Source of the DNA: Conchocele bisecta
Taxonomy: Eukaryota > Mollusca > Bivalvia > Lucinida > Thyasiridae
DNA length: 64,000 nucleotides
Assembly: GCA_029237695.1 (NCBI GenBank)
Contig: CM055267.1
Coordinates: 12,489,043-12,553,042, forward strand
Reading direction: 5' to 3'
The translations under genes were made by a program, and so were the position numbers. The first letter of the stretch is position 1. The number at the start of each line of letters is the position of its first letter. Shown piece after piece: positions 44,477 through 54,879 of the stretch. The notes beneath the pieces are model-generated. The model ran no database searches. It worked only from the letters and a program-made list of their open reading frames with translations, and was not told the origin of the DNA.

Positions 44477-44689
44477 ATGCATAAGAACGGTGAATGCTCT
44501 ATGTGCGATGAACACTGTTACATACAGTGTAGGAAATGCTATGCAGTACTACACACTCACGGGGAAGAACACAATTGTCCAGAGTTCGACGAAGGCTTTT
44601 TCGAAGAAGAGGATATTAAAGACCTCGAAATTTGTGAGGCGTGTGAGTTAGTCGTCGACTATATGTGGGATAACCTGCACACTGCATAG
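44477..44689 (+). CDS. Small acidic zinc-binding-type protein inside the TIR
   Basis: Intact, 70 residues, MHKNGECSMCDEHCYIQCRK onward. Cysteines and histidines in pairs (CSMC, CYIQCRKC, HTHGEEHNC, CEAC) suggest two small zinc sites; the middle is acidic (EFDEGFFEEEDIKDLE). Promoter P5 lies 61 bp upstream and SL6 17 bp downstream. The whole unit lies between the inner and outer halves of the right TIR and has no counterpart in the left TIR. Confidence 0.78.
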   Translation: MHKNGECSMCDEHCYIQCRKCYAVLHTHGEEHNCPEFDEGFFEEEDIKDLEICEACELVVDYMWDNLHTA

Positions 44690-44706
44690 TTTACTAAAAG
44701 ACAACA

Positions 44707-44720
44707 GCCCTTTTCAGGGC
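44707..44720 (+). terminator. Histone-type 3' stem-loop SL6 with CAAGAAA element
   Basis: GCCCTTTTCAGGGC, a 5-bp stem (the outer pair is A-A) with TTTC loop. CAAGAAA begins 12 bases downstream (44733-44739), matching the sea-urchin U7-binding element core and its usual spacing. Confidence 0.82.
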
Positions 44721-44790
44721 AATACACTTTCTCAAGAAATGAATACCTTACATACTGCTCATGTTGAATACAAAAACGATTTGTTTGTTA

Positions 44791-45035
44791 ACCACTATAA
44801 CGTAATACAAGAAGTTTCCACCCCCCGGATAAAATTCACGAATCTCCATCAAAATAGCCACTATAGTGTAATACAAGAAGTTTCCAGCCCCAATAATGGG
44901 AGTAATAAGGGGTGGCACATATGGTACGGTTTTTTAACATGTGTTTTTTACATAGACAAACGGTGCAAGGGTAAAATCCGTCTATGTAAAAAACACATGT
45001 TAAAAAACCGTACCATAGTGCCACCCATTACTACT
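44791..45035 (-). repeat. Right TIR, outer part with terminal palindrome
   Basis: Complement of the outer left TIR; palindrome at 44910-45028. Ends CCATTACTACT at 45035. Confidence 0.93.
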
Positions 45036-45780
45036 TTCGTACACGCCTTCGTCTTTCATGTAGCGCTCTCAACTTCGACCTTCACAGGAGATATATTGTT
45101 GACATCCCACTCTGCACATGCGGATCCATAGAAACAGTCAGCCATTTTCTTTTGTATTGCAACAAATATACACTTCAGCGAAACACATATATTAACAACC
45201 TTCCATGTCCTCCCACAGCAGACACACTGCTCCGCGGCAATGAACATTTGACATTCCAGGAAAACAGCTTCGTATTTCAGCAGGTCCAGAAGTTCATCGT
45301 GGCTACAAGGCGTTTCGGCAATTGAGGAGACAAGTGGGCAGATGTCTAGTACGAGCCACCATGCCAGCAATGAGTGCATCCCTTTACACCCCCCCCCCCC
45401 CCACCATACAATAGTTATAATTTCGATTACATTGATATCATTTTATGTGTGTACTCCCTTCTTTAGTACAGAAATACTGAACTTATAGTTTTATAAATAA
45501 TGCTTTAAAATACATATTCCACCATCAATCTACACATATTACCATATATTTAGAATATAAATGATCAATTGTTATTTCAGTCACCATTGATAATTAACTA
45601 GTCATAACCTGCCTGACAGTGATGCCATGTATATTGCACTCACGCTGATAGTGGAGAAGAATTCATATAAGCTTTCTCAAGCTTGTTTTCCAATCCACAC
45701 ACTATTTAATGTTTGTATCATACCATGTGTTGTTCCTTTGCATGACTTATAACTTAATAAATATTGTTTAAACTAATGGT
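45036..45780 (+). pseudogene. LINE 3' part, continuing after the Polinton
   Basis: TTCGTA (45036-45041) is the right copy of the target duplication. The LINE frame continues across it with ARLRLSC-type and DIPLCTCGSIETVSHF...YCNKY, the usual C-terminal CCHC block of many LINEs, to a TGA at 45323-45325. The rest is 3' untranslated, with a C-run at 45390-45403 and AATAAA near 45757. Together with 23283-24072 it is one truncated LINE. Confidence 0.85.
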
Positions 45781-45851
45781 CACGTTTCATTTCAATCCAG
45801 TGATTCCGAAACCCCTGAGTTAGGCTCCCCAAATGCACAATAATTAAATTA

Positions 45852-46376
45852 CAATGCAGAAAGTAAAAACAAACTGAATGGTAAATTTCTGACAATAGAT
45901 AGGTTAATTGAAATTTTAACAACTGAAACTACTACAATTACAGAACTACCGACACAACAAAAAGAAGACGTATATTTTCTAATGGGTAATTCAAAAAATA
46001 TAGATCGTCAAAGTAGCTCAAAACGAATGGAATTTTATGATAATTGTGGAACTTGGGATACAAAATCAACATCTACTAAAACTACTTTTTTTTTGTAAAA
46101 ACAGCAGACGGCAATTTAATGTCATGTGTTAAGAAACAAAATTTCTTCTGCAAGGAAATTCGTAAACAATTTGAACCATTAAATCCACAGCCAGATGAGA
46201 CAAATGTATTTGTATTAAAACGATGTTACGCAACACTAAAATGAGAACAAAATTACCAAAAAAAATTAGTTGGTTCGATAAAATGCCAGGTTGTTACGAT
46301 GTAGCCACAAAACCAGCAGTCGCTGAATATTTAGGTTAATTTCCTTTGGATACTTCGTCAATTCATGACAATGCTA
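45852..46376 (+). pseudogene. Orphan coding remnant, family not recognised
   Basis: A long coherent frame with EDVYFLMGNSKNIDRQSSSK, RMEFYDNCGTWDTKSTS, then a one-base shift in a T-run (46086-46095), then FCKEIRKQFEPLNPQPDETN, FVLKRCYATLK, a TGA, ISWFDKMPGCYDV and AVAEYLG. The blocks look like a conserved protein domain that I have the impression recurs in invertebrate mobile elements, but I cannot name it. Starts soon after the LINE 3' end. Two in-frame stops and one shift: dead. Confidence 0.6.
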
Positions 46377-46422
46377 AGAAAACAGAAAATGAGTATATTC
46401 GAACATCATCCCAAACTACACA

Positions 46423-46560
46423 TATTGCATGGAACTTGTTGACGCTTTTTCTATATACATGTATCCTGGAACGTCTTGACGCTTTTTCTGTACACATATT
46501 GCATGGAACTTCTTGACGCTTTTTCTATATACATGTATCCTAGAACATGGATCCTCCTTG
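46423..46560 (+). repeat. Short tandem repeat
   Basis: CTTGACGCTTTTTCT occurs three times with ATATACATGTATCCT between (46438-46545). Confidence 0.8.
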
Positions 46561-46699
46561 CCCCTCTCCGTCTCCTTTTTGTCCCATGTTAAATTTATAT
46601 ATGAACATTGTTTTAATCACAATTAAATCAATATTTAATATCAAACTAGAGAACGTGCGGAGGGGCTTACGTATCCCCCCGGCCGCCGCCTGGACCGAC

Positions 46700-46960
46700 A
46701 AATAAAAACAACTTTAACGCAAATATTTAAAAAAAAAATATAAAAAAAAACATTAACGAAAATGTCTAAGTAATTTGACCGTGACCTTGGCCATGAAGGC
46801 CGCATGAGTGTGGTATGGAATGAAAATATGGATGATGATAATGAAGTATATGAAATTTGAGGTCAATCCGACTCACCGTTACAGAGATAATGGGAACCCA
46901 ACAACTTTAACATGGACGGACGGACGGACAAACGAACGGATACGACATAATACATGAGTC
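46700..46960 (+). repeat. Family R2 unit with ACGG end
   Basis: Blocks AACTTTAACGCAAATATTT, GGCCGCATGAGTGTGG and CAATCCGACTCACCGTTACA, closed by ATGGACGGACGGACGGACAA. Confidence 0.75.
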
Positions 46961-47125
46961 ATGCGTGCCAGAAGGTATCAATTCTAAGTTACACACGAGC
47001 ATCTTTTTGCCACTTTACGCCAAAAAATCCTCTTTTCGCCACTTTTTCACTTCTGTATATGTATCTGTATTATTACAAAGCAGCACCAATTAATAGAGTT
47101 ATATATACTTAGGTAAACCGTATCA

Positions 47126-47360
47126 GGGTCCCGTTCACTAAACTTCGTAGGACTAAGAAGTTCGTAAGTGCAAACTTTAAATATCCAATAACCTCTGAAC
47201 TGGCATTCGATGCTGTCAAACCTTTCGTGGATGTGTTCACAGTTAATGATGTGTACATGTAGTTAGAAAATGGAGCATTAGTTAACCACTTTAATATGAG
47301 AAGAAAATTCATAAAACTCTTCTTACGAACTTATTTACGCAATTTAGTGAAACGGACCCT
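47126..47360. mobile_element. MITE, GGGTCC(C)GTT-CACTAAAC family, copy 1
   Basis: Left end GGGTCCCGTTCACTAAACTT and right end AGTGAAACGGACCCT form an inverted repeat. A second family member is at 56046-56266. Both have inner AAG(A/T)(A/T)GTTCGTAAGTGCAAA blocks. Confidence 0.65.
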
Positions 47361-48279
47361 TGCCTCCTAAGTTACGCAAAGTTAAAATTGACACAAATCT
47401 GGAGAGAACAAAATAACGATAAAAAAGGAAATAAAATCTCCAAGTAGACAGCAAGTACTTATACACACGGTACTAACGCGTCGTACAGCAATTATACATG
47501 AAATAAAACACAAATCCTGAAAACTTGTTTTTTTTTTCTTGCTTCCAGATGTGATTCCTATAGTTTAATCAAATGGTCGTGAACACACAGTACACAACTT
47601 GTTGGAACCTTATATCCTCCGTATAAGCTACCTCTCAATACTTGTAGTCATCAGTGGGGTATTGACACAGGGCATTAAAACTGAAAACATGTAAATGTGT
47701 TTTTCATATCACTTGTTACTGGCAGGCATCGCATCCTTAGAAGAAGTTTTAGTTCGTGATAGTGTGCGACAAAGCTATGTTGTCAATCTTTTGAAGTGTT
47801 GTATGTGTATAAAAATACCTTCTACTAGTATCCAAACGCTGTCTAGTATAATAAGTGCATTGCTAGCAATTTTACACTTCATGAGGTTAGAGTCCATACA
47901 GTTTTGCCGCACAGCTTGATATTGAATAAGGATGAATTGTGTTTTTGTCTTGCGCTGGACATCTATAGTGATTACGTGAATAATGTCCTCATATACAATA
48001 TGGCACAGTTGGCATGTGATTTCTACGGCACTGTTACTGAATTAATGTTTATTTACTTATATGTAGTATTTCCCGATCACTGACACCAGGGCAACACGTG
48101 GATGTAAACAATATTATATTTCAATTATTTCCAGTGGTGCTCTCTTTTAGATATATAGTCATTTCATCCCTCTTCTGTCCGAGACTGGAACTCTCTGCCA
48201 GAAACACTCAAGATGCTCCGTCACTTAGTTGTTTTAAAGCCAAAATAACTAGATGGTCGGTAAATCCTACAAATACTCC
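47361..48279. other. Unassigned sequence
   Basis: No gene supported; the frame at 47695-47919 has no domain or splice context. Confidence 0.35.
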
Positions 48280-49150
48280 CCGATGACGCCCGGATTGAAA
48301 TTCAAAGTCCATGGTGATCAATGTGTATATATGATGTTTCAAGCTGATATCGCAAGCGGTCACAGAGATATAGCAATTTGAAAAACTTTAACGTAAGCTT
48401 TAGCAAAAATTCTAAGTCATTTGACCTTGGGCTCCTGGGCAGCATGGACATGGGAGACCATAAAATATGGATGGTGATCAATGTGTATATGCAGTTTCAA
48501 GTTGCTATCGCAAGCGGTCACAGATATATAGCAATTTGAAAAACTTGAACGTAACCTTTAACAAACAAAACAAAAGTCATTTGACCTTGACCTTGGGCTC
48601 CTGGACAGCATGGTATACGATGAAAATATGGATGGTGATCAATATGTATATGAAGTTACAAGTTGATATCGCAAGCGGTCACAGAGATATAGCAATTTGA
48701 AAAACTTTAACGTAAAACTTGGACGGCGGACGCCGGACAAAGCGGTAACTATATATTCCCCCGATATGTGGTATGGAATGGAAATATGAATGATAACAAA
48801 GTAGTATATGACGTTTGAAGTCAATCCGACTTACCGTTGCAGAGATAATGGGTACCCGAAAACATTTACGCAATATTTAAACAAAAACATTTCTAAGTAA
48901 TTTGACCTTGGCATTGAATTTGAAAACCACGTGGGTGGGGTATGGAATGGATGATGGTAAGTGATGGTAAGGGAGTATGTGAAGTTTTAAGTCAATCCAA
49001 CTGACCGTTGCAGGGATAATGGGTACCCGAAAACTTTAACGCAAATCTTACGGATGGATGGATGGATGGACAGACGGACGGACGAACAGACGGACGAAAT
49101 GACGAAAACTATATACCCGTCTACAGACTTCGTATCTTCGTATGCCGGGG
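48280..49150 (+). repeat. Two R2-like arrays (three and two units) with ACGG/GATG ends
   Basis: 48280-48770: units with GATATCGCAAGCGGTCACAG and CAATTTGAAAAACTTTAACG, period about 140-170 bp, ending GGACGGCGGACGCCGGAC. 48770-49150: two units with GTCAATCC(G/A)ACT(T/G)ACCGTTGCAG, ending in GATGGATGGATGGACAGACG and a hairpin stretch (CTTCGTATCTTCGTATGCCGG). Confidence 0.75.
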
Positions 49151-51187
49151 ATGTAATCACAGCGAAGGTTCCAACTTATTATTGCAATGGTCAACGGCAT
49201 ATCCAAGTAATATATGTATACACGTTTCCGAACAAAATGTAGTGCCCTTAACGATGACATTATATTGTAAAAAGATATTGCTGAGTCACCCAATTATATC
49301 TGTTACTTAGAACTGAAAGTTCTGAATTAGGTTTTGTACATCTCAACCATGTCTCGCCCGCCACCCAAACACACCTTTGCATATTCGTTACGTTCTGATC
49401 ACCTATGTACACCGGAAATGAAATGCTTGCGGGTGAGGCATATGAACAGAGGTGATCAGTACGGATACATATGGATTGGATTTGAATGGTTATTTTTTTT
49501 GTTTAACTGGGCCCTTACGAGATCCCCATCCCTCACACCACCACCATTTTGTTTACTGATTTCGGCGGCCATCTTTGATTTATGGAAATGAAACATGTTT
49601 CCACTAGGTTTTACATATTACTATGCTCACATACCCAATCCATACTGTTATGTAACATCTAACGACATGTTATATGTAACATCCAATGACAATACAATGT
49701 TGCTGGCCATGCATGTATATTCTTTTTGTTCCGCTATAGGCAAAATCTGAGATGGATTCACATCTGAAAATATGTATTACAACTCAACCAAATGCCATGT
49801 TTTCTTCAGTGGGAAATATTGAAAAGTTTTGTTAGTATCTGAAAATTCTGTTTGTATTGGTCATCATATATATATATCTAAGCCATAATTGAGACAGATC
49901 TATATTACCGATTAGTAAACAATAATGTAATCTAGTAGATTTGTATTGACCTCTAAACAAAAGTTTGCCCATGTATCGCATGAAAATTATTGTTGAGTGG
50001 GAAATAAAACAATTTTAATATTGGTAATATAGCTAGCGTTGCGAACACTATATTTTATGCAATCATTGTATATCAATTTAATTTTATTTAAATTAAGTCA
50101 TATCTTGACGGGAATGGAAACCCAAGTATATAGGTGGTAATTAAACTATTATCATGTCATAACTAAACGGCATAATGTTTCACAAATATTACTTCCCGAT
50201 AGAGTACAAGTTGAAATGTTACCAAATTGTCTCCCATGTGTACCATGTTTATCACCGGCGTTGTAAAATACTTTAATAGCTGAATACAAACATAGTCATT
50301 GTAATTGTATCAAATAAAAGTGTGCGTTTCATATATTGATATAGGTCATTTGCAATTCATAAAGTTCAAAAGCACATATACGACTATCATCATCATGCGA
50401 GACACAAAGCCTTTATGCCAGAAGTGGAACATTTTTGTGTTTGGTGTATTTTTCTCTCAACAATTACAGGTCTTTTTTTTATTTAGCCAAATTCCGCGTC
50501 CGATACAAAGTTTGTCCTTCTCCACTTCATTTCATACGTTAGTCTTCGCAACTAACAGTTATCCTGTCATGTGTAGTGCGAAATCCGACCCGTATTAATA
50601 TCGTATAACTCAGGGTATATATATACGTATAATTATAATATACAACAATGGGCTGGTTGTACTACGATTGACTTTGAAATACACGTGTTGTGTATATATA
50701 ATAGTTAATTCCCACACGGGAGTGTCCCGGTATTATGTCAGATCACGTCGTGCATGACGAAAGTTGGTAGAACGACGCGATAGATGTGTCTATCTTGTCA
50801 ATGGCAATGTTATTAGTTTATACACACCTGTACACTAGAGATGGTTCAACAACATTGCTATCATGGACTTGGTCAGATCAAAGGATCTTGATCCTGTGAT
50901 CGTACCGCTAGACTACTATTGATACAGGTGGACTTGTCCCGATTAGTGTATAGTGGAACGTGTGCCATGGATTGAATTATTTAATACTTTCTATATCATA
51001 GACTTCGTCGTGGATAATCATGTTATGTAGTTGTGTACAAACGTAGTAAACAGCGACTGTGTTGTGTATTAACATTTCCCCTGTGGACATTTTGACAGAC
51101 GCGCGGGAATCTGGAACACAGCTGACAGTGGACGTCAATTGTTTATATCGGGCTGCATGTCCCGACATTAATTAGGCCTGAACCCAC
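49151..51187. other. Unassigned; possible upstream region of the LIM exon
   Basis: No coding region supported. GTATATATAATAG at about 50692-50704 could be a promoter TATA for the exon at 51188, but nothing confirms this. Confidence 0.35.
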
Positions 51188-51242
51188 ATGGACAAGAAAG
51201 AGAATAACGTTTGTTCCAAGTGTGGTAAACCTGTTTATTTTG
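51188..51242 (+). CDS. Candidate first coding exon of a CRIP/CRP-like LIM protein
   Basis: ATG at 51188 opens 18 codons, MDKKENNVCSKCGKPVYF, then one G and a strong splice donor (GTAAGT at 51243). CSKCGKPVYF is the start of a LIM domain of the cysteine-rich intestinal protein type (pattern CxxCxxxVYFAE). The exon ends in phase 1 with a G, which would begin an Ala codon, the residue usual after VYF in the family. Other exons should lie downstream on the plus strand; I could not find them before the window end. This is the only host gene candidate here. Confidence 0.55.
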
Positions 51243-51689
51243 GTAAGTAACCGCGCATGTATGCACATGTAACAAATTCCTGATGTCTCAATTCAGTTGG
51301 GCAAGATCGGTGTGTTTGGTTCAGAAAACGCCACATATAATTTTGTTTTGTTTTCGACGCTAGCGAAGAATTACACAACCAACATCCAAATTTGAGGTCT
51401 TCCAGCTTTTATGCAAATGAGCTAATGTCGGTCGCAGCACATATTTTGTGGGTTGAACTTTTTATTTAAAAGCACTGGTCTTACGCCACAAAGAAGTAGT
51501 TCTAACAACTTGATCGCCTTTTCAGTGTGATAAATGTTTTATTCGCTTTTTTTTGTGCTACATTTATGTTATTGCAAATGTTTCCATAGTCTAAGGGTGA
51601 GATGATTAACCGCCATACTCGATTATTCGCGATTCGAAACTCCCTGGTTCGGTGCACAAATACAATTATGCCGCTTTCCAAAAAATCTT
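51243..51689 (+). other. Start of the putative LIM gene intron 1
   Basis: Begins GTAAGTAACC; no recognisable elements before the R4 array. Confidence 0.35.
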
Positions 51690-52925
51690 TTTATGCCACC
51701 TGTCTCGAAGAGCCGGGTGGCATATTGTTTTTGGACCGTCCGTCTGTCTGTCCGGGCCAACGTCCGGGGGTTTGAGAGCTTAGGGGCGTGGTTAGGAACA
51801 AAAGATTCCTTTGTAATATTACGTACGTAAGCTCATAAACTCTATTGTTGTTTAGGGGCTTTTTCATTGTTCTTCAAACAATGGAAATACCCCATAGACC
51901 TACAATGTTGGAACATCCGTCCGTCTGTCCGTCTGTCCGGCACACATTAGGGTACTTATGGGGTAGGGGGCGTGGCCTAAGACAATAGAAGACAATGGAA
52001 CTTATTCCGTACCCCGTAAGCCTATTGTGTCTTATGGGGTATTTCCTTTGATCTTTTATATAGCAAGTACCCCTAAGGTCCGAAATGTAAGTTCGTTTGT
52101 CCGTCTGTCTGTCTGTCTGTCTGTCCGTCCGTCCGTCCGTCCGTCACACTTTTCGGTTAACCACTTTGTCACAGTTTCTCAAACTGGCCATAGCATCTAC
52201 ATAAGTTGCTTAATCGCTTCAATACTTCAACACTTCATTCATTGGTATGTGTGCCACACCTGCCTTTTCATAATTTATAGACCTTCACCTTTGACCTTCA
52301 CCAGGTTACTTAAATCATCTTAACAATTTTTGGTTAACCAGTTTGTCACAGTTTCTCAAAATGGCCATATCATCTACATAAGTTGCTTAATCGCTTCAAT
52401 ACTTCAACACTTCATTCATTGGTATGTGTGCCACACCTGCCTTTTCATAATTTATATGACCTTCGCCTTTTGACCTTCACCAGGTTACTTAAATCACTTA
52501 ACAATTTTGGTTAACCAGTTCGTCACAGTTTCTCAAAATGGCCATATCATCTACATAAGTTGCTTAATCGCTTCAATACTTCAACACTTCATTCATTGGT
52601 ATGTGTGCCACACCTGCCTTTTCATAATTTATATGACCTTCGCCTTTTGACCTTCACCAGGTTACTTAAATCACTTAACAATTTTGGTTAACCAGTTCGT
52701 CACAGTTTTTCTCAAAATGGCCATATCATCTACATAAGTTGCTTAATCGCTTCAATACTTCAACACTTCATTCATTGGTATGTGTGCCACAACTGCCTTT
52801 TCATAATTTATATGACCTTCGCCTTTTGACCTTCACCAGGTTACTTAAATAACTTAACCACTTTGTCACAGTTTCTCAAATATGCTGCAGGTGGCATCCG
52901 CGTTCGACAGACGCAGTTCTTGTTT
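51690..52925 (-). repeat. Expanded R4 pearl-like element
   Basis: Reverse-complement ends of the short R4 element (3266-3405, 10795-10945): hairpin ATGCCACC...GGTGGCAT and GTCCGTCTGTCTGTCC at about 51693-51755, (GTCT)n(GTCC)n at 52098-52145, and TGCTGCAGGTGGCATCCGCG with CGACAGACGCAGTTCTTGTT at 52882-52925. Inside are four units of about 178 bp (starts about 52155, 52332, 52510, 52687) with CATCTACATAAGTTGCTTAA and TTCACCAGGTTACTTAAAT. Confidence 0.85.
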
Positions 52926-53384
52926 TAACTTGTTGGTGCTGTGAAATTCCCGTGCTTATTTTTCGCGAAATGCTTTCCACTCTAGATTAATTATTAGTCT
53001 ACTGTATGTGTCATCCGTCCACAAACGCATACTGCAGAGAATTTCAGGACGTTCAGTCCTTTGATTCTATATGACTCCAAATATAATACGGCCATTCTCG
53101 CCTACTTTCACTATTCGTATGTATACTGTGGAACATACTTTTACATGATCTGTAACCTGTCTGCACTGGAACTGCCCAATGTAAACAATAGGTTTCTTTA
53201 CTCCTAAGAAAGAAAAAATCAACGTTGTCGTTTTCCCCAAATATTCTTTACATTATTTGGCCACTGAAACAGTGTTTTATACCATAAAAATACCAGAACA
53301 TGTTTCTCAAATATAATTGGTCGATAATGGATCAGGATTTTCAAGCAAACTGTTTGTGGCCTCAAAACATCTGGATTAATTTTT
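52926..53384. other. Unassigned sequence
   Basis: No gene seen. Confidence 0.35.
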
Positions 53385-54830
53385 GTCCCGCCTGCTTTAG
53401 CAGAAGCGGGACATAGGCATAGCTTTTCCGTCGGCAGCGGCGTATGCGGCGGCGGCGTGGGCGGTGGCGTCAACATTTCACGTTAAGTTTTTGCCTGTAG
53501 CTCAGTTTCCAGAAAAATACCAGTCCTACCACGTCCATACTTGGTATACATCAACACTGTGGTGTAACCATCTCACACAGCGGGTGATCTTGACCTAGTT
53601 TTCATGGTTCATTGACCTACTTTTCACATGCATTTTGCGTTTAGCTCTGTTTCTAAAACTTAACACTCAGGTTAATTCATTGTAACTTCTGTTTCCCTCA
53701 ATGGAATGCTTTAATATTCCATACATGCATTTGTAACAACATCGCACATCATTCTACAGAAAGCCCATGGTGCCCGCTAGCCCCAAAGTTCAAGGTCACT
53801 TACTTAGAAATTTCCGGGTTTGGAAAACTTAACGCTCGGTTTAATTTATTACAACTTCTGTTTCCCTTGATGGAATGCTTTGGTATACATCAACACTGTG
53901 GTGTAACCATATCACACAGTGGGAGCCCATGTGACCTTGACCTATTTTTCATGGTTTATTTACCTACATTTCACATGCATTCAATGTTAAGTTTTGGCAT
54001 CAACACTGTGGTGTAACCATATCACACAGTGGGAGCCCATGTGACCTTGACCTATTTTTCATGGTTTATTTACCTACATTTCACATGCATTCAATGTTAA
54101 GTTTTGGCATTTAGCTCAGTTTCCGGAAAACTATAAGTCCTACGACCTCCAAACTTGGTATACATCAACACTGTGGTGTAACCATCTCACACAGAGGGAG
54201 CCCATGTGACCTTGACCTAGTTTTTGTGGTTCATTGACCTACTTTTCACATGCATTCAACGTTAAGTTTTTGCGTTTGGCTATGTTTCTAAAACTTAACG
54301 CTCAGGTTCATTCGTTGTAACTTCTGTCAAATCCCTCAATGGAATGATTTAATATTCCATACATGCATTTGAAACAACATCCCGCATCATTCTACAGAAA
54401 GCCCATGGTGCCCGCTAACCCCAAAGGTCAAGGTCACGGGCTTAGAAAATTCCGGGTTTGGAAAACTTAACGCTTGGTTTAATTTATTACAACATCTGTT
54501 TCCCTTGATGGAATGCTTTAATACTTCTTAGGTGTAAACTATAGGAACATCCGGCATGAAGCCCATGGTGCCCGCTAACCCCAAGGTCAAGGTCACAGGC
54601 TTAGAAAATGCTCAGTTTTGAAAACTTAACACTTGGGTTAATTTATTGTAACTTCTGTTTCCCTTGATGGAATGTTTTAATATTTCATACATGCATTTGT
54701 AAGAACATTCCGAATCATCTGCGGAAAGTTCATGGTGTCCGGTAGCCCCAAGGTCAAAAATGTCTAGTATAGAATTTTAGCATCGGTACCAGGAGATACA
54801 TGTCGTTGGCGGCATTCTTGTTTGTGTTTA
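53385..54830 (-). repeat. Family R3 satellite-like element
   Basis: Alternating blocks: ACATCAACACTGTGGTGTAA with GTGACCTTGACCTA, and CTGTTTCCCT(C/T)(A/G)ATGGAATG with CAGAAAGCCCATGGTGCCCG. An exact duplication of 114-117 bp lies at about 53883-54112. Starts with GTCCCGCCTGCTTTAGCAGA and GGCGGCGGCG. Orientation inferred from the ACGG-type end of related arrays. Confidence 0.75.
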
Positions 54831-54879
54831 GCTGTGTTTGTTGGAAAATAAGTGTTTTGGTTTCAGTTTATTATCCCCT

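Larger units (their letters stand above)
24073..45035. mobile_element. Maverick/Polinton element, 20,963 bp
   Basis: Complete element defined by inverted ends (AGTAGTAATGGGTGGC at 24073 and its complement ending 45035), a 6-bp target duplication, and the Polinton gene set: adenain-like protease, double jelly-roll capsid, minor capsid, retroviral-type integrase with chromodomain, packaging ATPase and protein-primed DNA polymerase B. The left arm reads mainly on the minus strand and the right arm on the plus strand, diverging near 36.7-38.1 kb. Two later insertions (28728-29008 and 30643-33017) add about 2.65 kb, so the native element was about 18.3 kb. Several core genes have stops or frameshifts; this copy is probably no longer autonomous, unless a part of the lesions are assembly errors at homopolymers. 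Right-arm accessory genes are unusually rich in small cysteine-containing proteins. Confidence 0.97.

Noticed and set aside
53480..53500. tRNA-like GTAGCTCAGTTT
   Set aside because: No cloverleaf around it; part of the R3 repeat and repeated at 54110.
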